Below, piece after piece: positions 34,031-42,660 of a stretch of 64,000 nucleotides of DNA. The translations under genes were made by a program, and so were the position numbers. A model generated the notes under the pieces. That model ran no database searches, was not told where the DNA came from, and saw nothing but the letters and a program-made list of their open reading frames with translations. How positions within the stretch are numbered: position 1 is the first letter of the stretch; each line of letters starts with the position of its first letter. This DNA comes from a virus: IMG/VR virus record IMGVR_UViG_3300027754_000063, positions 1-64,000 of that record. One strand, given 5' to 3'.

Positions 34031-34696
34031 ATGGTCAAAGTAATTTGTTTTTTTACACTTCTATGCTTTTTAAGCTTTTCTTATAAAATAAATTCAGATT
34101 TTGGTAGCGAAAAACAAGAGCTAACAGAAAATGAAGATGAACTTAAGAATGTTATGGTGCCTATCCAAATGCAAGATAGGGTCTATAATAAAACCGGTGT
34201 GCAATGTGTGTGGGCGTCTATTGAATGTGTAGGACGATATGCAGAGGAGCCAAAATTAATTGGGCTTACTAAAGATAAAGAATGTCAGAGCTATGCAAGT
34301 CCATCATCACTCTCAGCTAAACTGAAGAAATTAAATGTAAGATATGAACAGACAACAAGCCGTAATGATCGTAGTCTTATAATTAAATCCGTTGTTAAAG
34401 AAAGACGAGGTTGCCTGTTCGCAGTTCCAGGACATGCTATGACATTAGTGCATTATGATGCAATAAAAGGAGTAGTTAAGTATATCAACAACAGCGACAG
34501 AAGCTTACAAATTAGAACATGGACTATGAAAGAATTTGAACAAAGATGGGACGGATGGATTTGTGCAATATATGCTGATAATGATATTATTCCCAAAAAA
34601 TACACTATAATGTATCCAATATCAATAATCGATAGAAGTGCAATACAAGGCGATTACGATAAGAGCTACATATTGATGCCACGCCAGCTAAACTGA
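34031..34696 (+). CDS. Secreted papain-like (C39-type) cysteine protease with C-terminal YILMP motif
   Basis: ACAAGGAGG supports ATG 34031, giving 221 aa. Residues 1-18 (MVKVICFFTLLCFLSFSY) are a signal peptide. Gln58/Cys59 in VQCVWASIE, His135 in PGHAMTLVHYD and Asn153 or Asp156 in INNSD give the papain-like Gln-Cys-His-Asn pattern, closest to bacteriocin-processing C39 domains. The C-terminus IIDRSAI...DKSYILMP matches that of the secreted trypsin-like protease at 23149. Periplasmic action is inferred. Confidence 0.75.
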   Translation: MVKVICFFTLLCFLSFSYKINSDFGSEKQELTENEDELKNVMVPIQMQDRVYNKTGVQCVWASIECVGRYAEEPKLIGLTKDKECQSYASPSSLSAKLKKLNVRYEQTTSRNDRSLIIKSVVKERRGCLFAVPGHAMTLVHYDAIKGVVKYINNSDRSLQIRTWTMKEFEQRWDGWICAIYADNDIIPKKYTIMYPISIIDRSAIQGDYDKSYILMPRQLN

Positions 34697-34915
34697 ATGA
34701 TTGTCCAAATTAACAGGCTTCGGAAAAGCTTTTTTTGGAGAAGCGTTTGTTTTTGGCAATCGAACATGTGGCGGTGGATTTTTTTTTGTTATAGGCAAAT
34801 CATCCTTATATGTTGGGAAAGCTCCTATAACTTCACCAGGCTTTTCATCGTCCACTCCAGAAACATTGCCGACAGACCCACCATAATTTTCTAACCATTT
34901 TTTAAAATAAAACAT
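34688..34915 (-). CDS. Small protein with capsid-targeting-like N-terminus
   Basis: A 75-aa protein starting MFYFKKWLENYGGS, a match to the targeting-like motif. The rest is Pro/Lys-rich and probably disordered (KKNPPPHVRLPK). AGGTG precedes ATG 34915. It overlaps the convergent papain-like gene by 9 bases. A packaged head protein is inferred. Confidence 0.6.
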   Translation of the reverse strand: MFYFKKWLENYGGSVGNVSGVDDEKPGEVIGAFPTYKDDLPITKKNPPPHVRLPKTNASPKKAFPKPVNLDNHSV

Positions 34916-34989
34916 ATAGCACCTAAAAATATTTAATTATAATGTATATATATTAAGTAATGGAATTCTATTGTTCGACAAGGAGGATT

Positions 34990-35166
34990 ATGAAAAAAAT
35001 AGTCAATATATTGATTTTAGTTAATTTGTTAAGTGCTGGTTATTTAATCTGTTCTATTTATGAAGAAAACTTTTTAAATAAGCAAGAAGATAATTCAAAA
35101 AATTATGGTATAGAAAGCAATTACTATAATTATCAAAAAAGCATTCTGCATTTTAGTTGCGAATAA
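34990..35166 (+). CDS. Small signal-anchored protein (58 aa)
   Basis: AAGGAGG supports ATG 34990: MKKIVNILILVNLLSAGYLI is a signal peptide or N-terminal anchor, followed by a short polar Asn/Tyr-rich part ending HFSCE. It is probably an envelope-located peptide of unknown role. Frame from an earlier ATG at 34960 has no binding site. Confidence 0.6.
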   Translation: MKKIVNILILVNLLSAGYLICSIYEENFLNKQEDNSKNYGIESNYYNYQKSILHFSCE

Positions 35167-35168
35167 TA

Positions 35169-35795
35169 TTAATTCAAAAAACCAGTAGAAAAAATATTTT
35201 TTTGTTGGCTTAAAAAGTAATTATACCTTTCGTAACAATCATCAGCTTCTTTCATAACGTTTAATGAAATACAATCTTTTTCTTTGTTAAAAGTTATTGG
35301 AGATAAAAGCTCTTTTTTAAAATTTATTTTCTCTTTTAAATCAAAAATGTCTTCAATTAAAGACATGCCTTTTTCCTTATATAAATCATCAAAAGTTAAA
35401 AGAATAGAATTTGGTGCTATTTTTGCAACCTCACATATTCTTCTAAGCCTATATTCATAATAACGAGCAGCAAATATCTCGTTTATATTTTCTTTTATAA
35501 CCATAAAATTTAAAACATCTTGTGGTCTTCTTATAATGTTTATCAAGAAAAACTTAGAATAATCTAGTTTTGTTGAAAGTTGATGGTTTTTTAGTATTTC
35601 ATCAATATAAACTGCCGACTTATTTTTCTTTTTATGCAACTGCTTTGTAAGGCTAAGAAGATCTATATTGGTTAAATAATTGTTTTCTGTCCTATATCTT
35701 TTATAACCTTGAATATTACCAATATCGCATAAGGATTCATACAAAGCAGAGCTGCCTGAATAGAAATGGCTGTTTAATATGATTATTTTTTTCAT
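35169..35795 (-). CDS. Sulfotransferase-like protein
   Basis: A 208-aa alpha/beta protein. The N-terminus IIILNSHFYSGSSALYESL resembles the phosphosulfate-binding loop of sulfotransferases, and FFLINIIRRPQDVLNFM resembles the R-x-P-x-D motif that follows. The C-terminal half is helical. If correct it would transfer sulfate from PAPS to a sugar or protein; such enzymes occur in large phages. The loop lacks the usual Lys/Arg before S-G-S, so this is tentative. Confidence 0.45.
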   Translation of the reverse strand: MKKIIILNSHFYSGSSALYESLCDIGNIQGYKRYRTENNYLTNIDLLSLTKQLHKKKNKSAVYIDEILKNHQLSTKLDYSKFFLINIIRRPQDVLNFMVIKENINEIFAARYYEYRLRRICEVAKIAPNSILLTFDDLYKEKGMSLIEDIFDLKEKINFKKELLSPITFNKEKDCISLNVMKEADDCYERYNYFLSQQKNIFSTGFLN

Positions 35796-35823
35796 ATATG
35801 TCCGACAAAATTAAAGATTGACA

Positions 35824-35833
35824 TACTATAATA
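35824..35833 (+). promoter_or_regulatory. TACTATAATA putative promoter of portal
   Basis: It lies 46 bases before ATG 35880. TTGACA at 35818 abuts it and is far too close to be a -35 box. Confidence 0.4.
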
Positions 35834-35879
35834 GTAATAAAACAAAAAGTCTGTTTACTTTGTAGAAAAGAGAAGAACA

Positions 35880-38414
35880 ATGCCCATATGGAGTGATTTT
35901 TTTAAACTGTTCACGTACGCCGGTGAGCAGGATCCTTTGTCAAAACAAAAGGATAACAATCAATTTCAAGGAGCTGGAATTGCACAACCGGATGCTATGG
36001 GCGTCGATTTCGCTGGAAGCGGTCCCAATTCGGGCACAGCCGGATTGCGTCAAACGAATGATATGATCGATACGACCACTCTCACAAATCGGTCGATGAG
36101 ATACAAAGAATACGAAAGACTAAGAAACGTACCAGAAATAGAAATGGCTATGACAGTGTTCTCTGATGAGGCATGTGTCGTTGGAGACACAAAAGTAGCT
36201 ACTCCTTTTGGAATGATTAGTATAAAAGAACTAGCAGAGGAAAAAGGTAAAGAAAGATTCTTGGTTTATTGCTATGATTTTGAAAGTAAAGACTACTCAT
36301 TAGGATGGGCTTTTTCTCCAAGATTAGTAAAAGAAGAAAAAACACTAACACTTGTGCTAGACAATGGCACTACTTTAACATGCACCGAAGATCATAAAAT
36401 ATTGAAAAGAGATGGAACTTGGGCAGAAGCTGGCGAATTAAAACTATTTGAAGAGTTAATGCCCTTTTATAGAAAGCCAGCAAATTTTAGATTAACTAAA
36501 ATAAGACAAAAACAATACCCAAGATTGTTTACTTTTTCTCATGGATGGATTCACGAAAGAAAATTTATAGACGATTGGAAATCAGGTAATAAAAAATCAG
36601 ATTATAAAAGCGAAGTTGTAAGCAAAGCAATGAGAATGATCGGAGCAGGCATATCTGTTCGAAAAATAGTAGCAGAAATAAAAAAAGATTGGCTTACCAT
36701 AGAAAGTTGGATAAAAGCACAAGGCTTTTCACACCAAGAAACAAAGAATTTATTCAAATTAGAAGATAGAAGAAAAATTGTAGGAATACATCAAAATGAA
36801 GACCCGCAACCTGTTTATGATCTTTCTGTAGAAAATCACAAATGCTTTGCAACAGATAGCTTAATAATTCACAATTGCCAAAAAGATGAAACAGGAAATA
36901 TCCTGAAAGTTGTTGCAAATAATGAAGAAGTTAAAAAAGAAATAGAATTTCTAATGCTTCATCGAAAAATGCTGAACATAAACAGAAACGGATGGGGATG
37001 GTTTAAGAGCTTGTGTATATCAGGAGATTTATTTCTAGAAATAATTATCAATCCTGATAGCCCAAAAGATGGAATATACAAAACTGTACCGCTACCGCCC
37101 GACACAATGTACAAAATAGAAACAGTTAAAGGAAAGGTAATAGAATACCAACAGTCAAAAGAAGGACCAGACTATCAGGCTATAGTAAGAGGATCAGCGG
37201 ATGGATTCAATGACACAGAACTAAACAACACAACAGCAATACGATTTGCTACAAATCAAATCGTACATTTTAAAATAGGAGATGATAGAAAAACATTTTA
37301 TCCATACGGACAGTCTTTAGTAGAACCAGCAAGAGGTCCAGCACATAACCTCAGAATGCTAGAAGATGCTATGGTAATTTATAGGCTCACCCGCGCCCCT
37401 GAGAGGCGTGTTTTTTACATAGATGTAGGGCAATTACCTCCATTCAAAGCAGAAGCTTTCCTAGAAAGAGTAAAAGATCAATTCCGCAAAAGAAAAGTAA
37501 CAAGCAATAGAGGAAATAGTGCAGGAGCTAATCAAGTAGACGAAAGATGGCAACCTCCTGCACAAGATGAAGATTATTGGTTGCCAACGAGACCAAATAG
37601 CAACACTAGAATTGAAACTCTTCCAGGTGCTGAAAACTTAGGAGAAATTGACGATGCTATATATTTTAGAAATAAATTACTTACTTCACTTAACTTTCCT
37701 AAAAATTATTTTAATAACGAAGATCCTACTGCAACAAGAATAACTTTGTCTTCGCAAGATGTAAAATTTGCACGAATGATAGAAAGATTACAAAGCAATT
37801 TTGAAGACGGACTTTTAGCAATAGCTGAAACGCATTTACATCTAAGAGGTTTTCCTGAATCATCTTATCAAGATATTAGAATAAAAATGACGCCACCATC
37901 CGATTGGAGAGAACTCTCTCGATCAGAAGTCATTACCGCTCGATACGGAAATGCAGCAAATCTAAAAAGCTCACTTCTTATGTCAGATTATGACATAATA
38001 AATAAAATACTAAAGTATGGGGAAAACGAAACAGAAGAAATGATTGCAAGATTAAAAATACAAAAACTTGAAGATCTTAAACTTCAAGTTATGGCTCAAA
38101 ATCCACAGCTTCTAGGCGTGGGAATACCAGGACAAGAAGAATCTTCAACAGAACTAGGCACAGATCCAAGTGGACCGAATCCCATGATATCGCCAGAAGG
38201 ACAACCAGAAGGACAACCCGAGGGACAACCCGAAGGACAACCTGATGAACAATCCGACGAACCACAAGGACCAGAAAAAGAGCAAACACCAGAACCAATT
38301 AATTTAGAAGAACCATCAAAAGACGATATAAAGAAATATGATCTAGAATTACAAGGATACGAAGCAGAACAAGACCTTGAAGATATAGATTATAGCGTCG
38401 GGGACAACGGATGA
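35880..38414 (+). CDS. gp20: Portal protein (gp20-like) carrying an intein
   Basis: An 844-aa precursor. The exteins are portal: residues 1-98 and 333-844 join as FSDEA|CQKDETGN. Downstream blocks such as WGWFKSLCISGDLFLE, IVHFKIGDDRKTFYPYG, MVIYRLTRAPERRVFYIDVG and TPPSDWRE are typical of T4-like portals. The spliced length is about 610 aa, close to T4 gp20 (524) with a longer acidic C-terminus. That C-terminus carries EGQPEGQPEGQPEGQPDEQ repeats (about 777-795). It would form the dodecameric DNA channel and start the prohead. The next gene starts inside the stop (ATGA). Confidence 0.92.
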   Translation: MPIWSDFFKLFTYAGEQDPLSKQKDNNQFQGAGIAQPDAMGVDFAGSGPNSGTAGLRQTNDMIDTTTLTNRSMRYKEYERLRNVPEIEMAMTVFSDEACVVGDTKVATPFGMISIKELAEEKGKERFLVYCYDFESKDYSLGWAFSPRLVKEEKTLTLVLDNGTTLTCTEDHKILKRDGTWAEAGELKLFEELMPFYRKPANFRLTKIRQKQYPRLFTFSHGWIHERKFIDDWKSGNKKSDYKSEVVSKAMRMIGAGISVRKIVAEIKKDWLTIESWIKAQGFSHQETKNLFKLEDRRKIVGIHQNEDPQPVYDLSVENHKCFATDSLIIHNCQKDETGNILKVVANNEEVKKEIEFLMLHRKMLNINRNGWGWFKSLCISGDLFLEIIINPDSPKDGIYKTVPLPPDTMYKIETVKGKVIEYQQSKEGPDYQAIVRGSADGFNDTELNNTTAIRFATNQIVHFKIGDDRKTFYPYGQSLVEPARGPAHNLRMLEDAMVIYRLTRAPERRVFYIDVGQLPPFKAEAFLERVKDQFRKRKVTSNRGNSAGANQVDERWQPPAQDEDYWLPTRPNSNTRIETLPGAENLGEIDDAIYFRNKLLTSLNFPKNYFNNEDPTATRITLSSQDVKFARMIERLQSNFEDGLLAIAETHLHLRGFPESSYQDIRIKMTPPSDWRELSRSEVITARYGNAANLKSSLLMSDYDIINKILKYGENETEEMIARLKIQKLEDLKLQVMAQNPQLLGVGIPGQEESSTELGTDPSGPNPMISPEGQPEGQPEGQPEGQPDEQSDEPQGPEKEQTPEPINLEEPSKDDIKKYDLELQGYEAEQDLEDIDYSVGDNG
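36174..36875 (+). other. Intein in portal (234 aa), degenerate homing domain
   Basis: Block A starts at Cys99 (CVVGDTKVATPFG). Block B is LTCTEDHKI with Thr and His. Block F is PVYDLSVENHKCFATD. Block G is IIHN, with penultimate His331, terminal Asn332 and the +1 extein Cys333. All residues needed for splicing are present. Between B and F are about 100 residues with LMPFYRK and HGWIHERKF, like HNH-type phage inteins, then an HTH-like helix pair. I see no intact HNH catalytic motif, so the homing nuclease is probably decayed. Confidence 0.92.
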
Positions 38415-38656
38415 TAAAAATTTTTCCTAGAATAGCAATGAAAAATAGGAAAATGATAGAACAATCATCTTTAGTGGGATGCTATTCATGTTGCAAAATA
38501 TTTGATTCAAAAGACGTAAAAGAATACACAGACCGTAATGAAACGGCATTATGCCCGCATTGCAACGTCGATTGCTTGGTCGGAAATCAATGCGGATTCG
38601 TTCTAGAAGAAAGTATATTAATAAAAGCACGCCAATACTGGTTTAATAATTGTTAA
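38411..38656 (+). CDS. Small zinc-ribbon protein
   Basis: An 81-aa protein starting within the portal stop (ATGA). VGCYSCCKIFDSKDVKEY, then DRNETALCPHCNVDCLVG is a CxxC...CxxC zinc ribbon like small bacterial and phage proteins with CPxCxxD. It lies where T4 has the small head genes 67/68, but nothing else links them. Function unknown. Confidence 0.7.
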   Translation: MIKIFPRIAMKNRKMIEQSSLVGCYSCCKIFDSKDVKEYTDRNETALCPHCNVDCLVGNQCGFVLEESILIKARQYWFNNC

Positions 38657-39020
38657 CTGCTGGGTTGGCATTAGGATCCTTAGAAACATCACCTAAACCT
38701 TGTGTAATCATTCCGCTAACACGCTTGCCACCACGAGTTACGCCAGTTCTTAAGTCTGATAGTGACTCAAAGTCATGTTGCTTTAGTATTGCTTCAACTG
38801 TATCTCTTACCTCTGGAATACTATTGCTTTGAGCTTTAAGCCACGATATAGCAGCACCCGGCCTTTCGCCAAGTATTAACTCAAAAGCCTCTATTGCAGC
38901 ACTTAAAGCAGCTTGTGTTCTTGCATCTAATCCAATGCTTCCCGCTCCTCCAAGCATCTCTTTGCCCATGTTCATGGCACTTATTTCTTGTAGTTTTACG
39001 TAATCTATAAATTTTTTCAA
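38643..39020 (-). CDS. Capsid-targeting-like protein, TTG start
   Basis: A 125-aa protein beginning at TTG 39020 with AGGAG nine bases upstream. The N-terminus MKKFIDYVKLQEISAMNMG fits the targeting motif and has L-Q-E as a prohead-protease site. The rest is helical, Ala/Gly/Glu mixed (AALSAAIEAFELILGE), ending NANPAVNNY. It is a likely internal head protein lying inside the head gene cluster on the opposite strand. It overlaps the convergent zinc-ribbon gene by 14 bases. Confidence 0.65.
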   Translation of the reverse strand: MKKFIDYVKLQEISAMNMGKEMLGGAGSIGLDARTQAALSAAIEAFELILGERPGAAISWLKAQSNSIPEVRDTVEAILKQHDFESLSDLRTGVTRGGKRVSGMITQGLGDVSKDPNANPAVNNY

Positions 39021-39175
39021 TGTATTACTCTCCTAATTTTTAGCTTAGATGTATATCTATGTATTAGTCACTAATAAAAAATTATTATATAAAAAAATAT
39101 TTTATTTGTTAAAAATTTGCATTGAATATATATATAACTCATTCGGATCAAACAATACAGGGAGTCAATTGACCT

Positions 39176-41020
39176 ATGAAAAGAAAACTAATTAGTTTCG
39201 ATGTCTTCAAGAATCTTGAAGAACAGTCACTTACAAACGCTCAGAGAGAATTGGTTGAGGCTCAAGATGTTTTGGCCGAAGCACTAGGCGTAGAAAGCAT
39301 CAAACTGTTTACCTTCGGAGAATCCGAAGTAACATATGAAGTACAAGATGGTACTTACATTCATGCAACATATACCATAAAAGATAATAGCATCATATTA
39401 GAAAATATAGAGCAACTTGTTGTTGACGAAGAAGGCGAAAGAAAGAATACAAGAGAAATCATCTCGCAAATGGTGGAATCTATTATAAGCAATGATGAAA
39501 ACAAAGCCAATCAAAAGTTTGAGCAGTACATAAATACACCCGCTGTTAAAAGAAGCCTAAACGAAGCAGCGTTCAAAGTTACAACATCAAGACCAACCGG
39601 TAAACGTTCTGAACTATGGCACAAGCGCCAGTCACGCTCAACGGTTGCTAAAAGAACCAGAGCTAGGAAAATGACACTTTCCAGAATGTCACCTTCACAG
39701 AAGAAGCAACTCGCCAGAGCAAGAGCTATTGCGAAAAGAAAGTTGGGCGGCACGACAAACAGCAGAGCACGTGTTTATGCAAGGAAAATCAAGAAAAGTC
39801 ATATGAAAGAATGGAACACAATAATTGAAAATGTAACTAATTATATTAATTACAAACAATTCGGTTCTGTTATGACTGAGTCCTTCGTAAAACATGATAA
39901 AAATGGAGAAATATCATCGCTATCAGTGCCAACAACCTCTAAAAGAAATGAAGGAAAGATTCTTTCTTTTAATTGGGACACAATGGATCACGAAGTAAAG
40001 TGCATGCGTAGCAAAATGAAGAATATAAAAGAAGATCAGAATTTTATCAAAGCTATGGCAGATCTAAAAAGATATAACAACATATCAGACAACACTTCGC
40101 TAGAAAGTACATTGGAAGCTATTGTAACTCGTTGGCCTGAAATGATCTATATGACAGAGTCGGAACTAGCTACACAAATTTCAAAGGCACTAGAATCAGC
40201 AAATATTAAAAACTTTGATGATAAAACTTGCTTGTTTATGGCAGAAGCTGTGCTGCGAACTGCACACAATGCATATGCAGACAGAGTTAAAAATATAAGC
40301 AAATTAGCCGGAGAAACAAAAGATGTAACAAGCGAATGCAAAGATTGCGAAGATGCTTATAATGACTTTAAAAATGTTGTAGAACAGTTTTATGTCAAAT
40401 TAGACGAATCAGAAGAAAAAGAACTAAAGGTTTTTGAAGACCTGTTTAACGCTTTGAGAGAAGTACATGCTTTTGCTGTAGAAGCCGAAGACAAAGAAGA
40501 ACTAGAAGAGATTGAAGGTCTTCTCGAAAGATGCGTTTCTGTACTTAAAAAAGAAAGCGAAATCGATCTTGAACTCGCAGAAGAAATGACAGACTATTTG
40601 GCATATTTCTCTGAGGCAAATGTCGATGGAGCATCACAGGATTGGGATGTCGAAGAGAAACCTCATCATTCCGTATCAGGAAATCATCCTTATGTTGATA
40701 AACTTGCAAAATCAGATGCTGTAGCAAGTTTGTACAACGGTGACTGGAAAAGCCCAGCACCTGTGAGTGATGGAAAAAGTCACCATGGTAATCTTGATGA
40801 TGAAATGAAAAATGATGGATGGAGCAATTGTGGAGGCGATGACACATGGCCAACACTAGATAATCCATATGTTCCTAAATCCGATACATATAAAATGAAA
40901 GAAAAGTCTGTTGTTGATGATGGTGATGAACTCGCTCAGAATCAATCAAATGACACATGGCCAAATTTGAGTAATCCTTATGCTAAAGTAGGAAAAAATA
41001 CACCCAAAGACGTAGAGTAA
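39176..41020 (+). CDS. Head/prohead core protein (614 aa)
   Basis: Located between portal and prohead protease, where T4 has core genes 67 and 68. The start MKRKLISFDVFKNLEEQSL is a longer variant of the targeting motif with L-E-E. Residues about 140-200 are very basic (VAKRTRARKMTL, ARARAIAKRKLGG), a feature of prohead core proteins. The rest is acidic helical. The C-terminus has two copies of DTWP-L-NPY (about 557 and 592). Processing by the downstream protease is expected. GGGAGTC precedes ATG 39176. Confidence 0.65.
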   Translation: MKRKLISFDVFKNLEEQSLTNAQRELVEAQDVLAEALGVESIKLFTFGESEVTYEVQDGTYIHATYTIKDNSIILENIEQLVVDEEGERKNTREIISQMVESIISNDENKANQKFEQYINTPAVKRSLNEAAFKVTTSRPTGKRSELWHKRQSRSTVAKRTRARKMTLSRMSPSQKKQLARARAIAKRKLGGTTNSRARVYARKIKKSHMKEWNTIIENVTNYINYKQFGSVMTESFVKHDKNGEISSLSVPTTSKRNEGKILSFNWDTMDHEVKCMRSKMKNIKEDQNFIKAMADLKRYNNISDNTSLESTLEAIVTRWPEMIYMTESELATQISKALESANIKNFDDKTCLFMAEAVLRTAHNAYADRVKNISKLAGETKDVTSECKDCEDAYNDFKNVVEQFYVKLDESEEKELKVFEDLFNALREVHAFAVEAEDKEELEEIEGLLERCVSVLKKESEIDLELAEEMTDYLAYFSEANVDGASQDWDVEEKPHHSVSGNHPYVDKLAKSDAVASLYNGDWKSPAPVSDGKSHHGNLDDEMKNDGWSNCGGDDTWPTLDNPYVPKSDTYKMKEKSVVDDGDELAQNQSNDTWPNLSNPYAKVGKNTPKDVE

Positions 41021-41044
41021 TTTATAAAAAAAAGGAGTACGTTA

Positions 41045-41725
41045 ATGGAACAAAAACAAACACTTTTCGTAGATTGCTGCTGCAATTCTGGCTTTACTCT
41101 GGACTTAAATGAGTCCACTGAAAAAGGCACAACCGTTTTTAAAGGTAAATTCCAAGAAGCAGAGGCTGTTAATAAAAACAAAAGAATATACCCATATGCT
41201 GTATTAGATGAAAATGTTAAAAAACTAATACCAATAATCGAAGCAAGAGGACTTGTAGGTGAATTAGACCACCCAGCAGATAGTATTATTCATTTTGAAA
41301 AATGTTCCCACATAATTACTAAGCTATGGTGGGAAGGTAATAGCCTCATGGGACAAGGAGAGATACTGAACACACCACACGGTAGAATATTAAAAGGATT
41401 GCTAAATGATGGCGTTAGAATAGGAATCAGTAGCCGTGGGGTAGGGAATGGGAAAAATGATGATAATGGTATTTTAATAATTGGAGAAAGTTATAAACTC
41501 ATCACGTTTGATGCTGTAGCTGATCCAAGTACATATTCTGCTTTTCAAGAAAAAGTAGTAGGGAAAAAAGAAAATTATGAAGCACATGCAAACAAAGATC
41601 TTCAATTAACAAAAAAAGCAGAAAAAATTGACTCGAGCTGCATACATAAAGTTAACAAAGAAGCACTCATTGCTTGCTTGGGCGGAATAATAGAACAAAA
41701 AACAGAAACATTAAAGCGAGGTTAG
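41045..41725 (+). CDS. gp21: Prohead core protease (gp21-like)
   Basis: A 226-aa serine protease with the herpes-assemblin-like fold of T4 gp21. His76 in GELDHPAD, and Ser129/Ser130 in IGISSRG, are the expected catalytic residues. VFKGKFQEAEAVNKNKRIYP is the conserved N-terminal substrate strand region. It would cleave scaffold, capsid and targeting peptides after (L/I)-x-E during maturation. AAAAAGGAG precedes ATG 41045. The Cys-rich CCC near the N-terminus is unusual. The scaffold starts 6 bases after the stop. Confidence 0.92.
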   Translation: MEQKQTLFVDCCCNSGFTLDLNESTEKGTTVFKGKFQEAEAVNKNKRIYPYAVLDENVKKLIPIIEARGLVGELDHPADSIIHFEKCSHIITKLWWEGNSLMGQGEILNTPHGRILKGLLNDGVRIGISSRGVGNGKNDDNGILIIGESYKLITFDAVADPSTYSAFQEKVVGKKENYEAHANKDLQLTKKAEKIDSSCIHKVNKEALIACLGGIIEQKTETLKRG

Positions 41726-41731
41726 ACTAAT

Positions 41732-42631
41732 ATGGAAAAGATTGTAGAAGCATTAAGAAAACTTTTGCCAGAAAATGAAATCAATGAGGTTTCATCCGCC
41801 GTTCAACAAATGTTGGAACAAGCAAAGCTTGATCTAGAAACAGAATTCAACGAGAAACTTGAAGAAGCGTATGGCGACCTATCCAGCGAAGTAGCCGAAG
41901 CAGAAAAAATTGCAGAAGCTGGATATGAAGAAGCATATGCAATTATTGCAGATCTTAGAAACAGATTAGAAATTCAAGGCGAAGAATATAAAGCCGCATT
42001 AGAAGAAGGATACGAAGAAGCATACGAAATGCTCACCCAAGAAAAGGGAAAGAATCAAACACTCGAAGTAGAAATGTACGAAGAGTATGACAAAAAGCTT
42101 TCCGAAATGAAAGAATATATCGTAGACAAAGTCGACCAGTTCCTACAGTTTAAAGGTCAAGAGATTTATGAACAAGCTAAACTTGAGATCGTAAATGATC
42201 CTCGTATGGCAGAACATAAAGTCGCTCTTAACAAAATTGTAGACATAACTGCAAACTACCTGTCTGACGATGACTTTGCTGCTGTATCTTCAAATAAAGT
42301 TGAAGAAGCAAATAAGAAGATAGAAGAAATGAAAGGACAGCTTCGAATCATGGAAGCCCGCAACATCAGAGTTTCAACAGAAAATACCAAGCTCAATGAA
42401 ACCGTACGACACGCTCAAGAAGTAATCAACGAAAGCCGAAAAGCTGTCGTGGAAAGCAAAAAGGAAGCTGTCGTTAACGAACAGAAAGAAAGAACTGAAA
42501 AAGCAAAGAATGTAACGGGGAGAGGAAGAACAAGTGATGGTGAAGTCGTATCGGAATACGCATCACCCAATAATAATAATTCTGGTGCAGATCAATTATT
42601 GATCCTATCAGGATTGAAACAAGCTCAATAA
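41732..42631 (+). CDS. gp22: Prohead scaffold protein (gp22-like)
   Basis: A 299-aa, highly acidic, almost wholly helical coiled-coil protein between protease and capsid genes, as T4 gp22. Repeats EAxYGDLSSEVAEAEKIAE, GYEEAYAIIADL and GYEEAYEML suggest heptad packing. Several I/L-x-E sites allow degradation by the prohead protease. GAGG lies about 10 bases before ATG 41732. Confidence 0.88.
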   Translation: MEKIVEALRKLLPENEINEVSSAVQQMLEQAKLDLETEFNEKLEEAYGDLSSEVAEAEKIAEAGYEEAYAIIADLRNRLEIQGEEYKAALEEGYEEAYEMLTQEKGKNQTLEVEMYEEYDKKLSEMKEYIVDKVDQFLQFKGQEIYEQAKLEIVNDPRMAEHKVALNKIVDITANYLSDDDFAAVSSNKVEEANKKIEEMKGQLRIMEARNIRVSTENTKLNETVRHAQEVINESRKAVVESKKEAVVNEQKERTEKAKNVTGRGRTSDGEVVSEYASPNNNNSGADQLLILSGLKQAQ

Positions 42632-42660
42632 ATTTAACTCATATAAATTATAAGGAAAAT

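Noticed and set aside
35818-35833. Sigma70 promoter TTGACA before the portal gene
   Set aside because: TTGACA directly abuts TACTATAATA, leaving no 15-19 base spacer.
36450-36800. Active HNH homing nuclease inside the portal intein
   Set aside because: Flanks resemble HNH inteins, but no H...N...H core is present; the segment looks degenerate.
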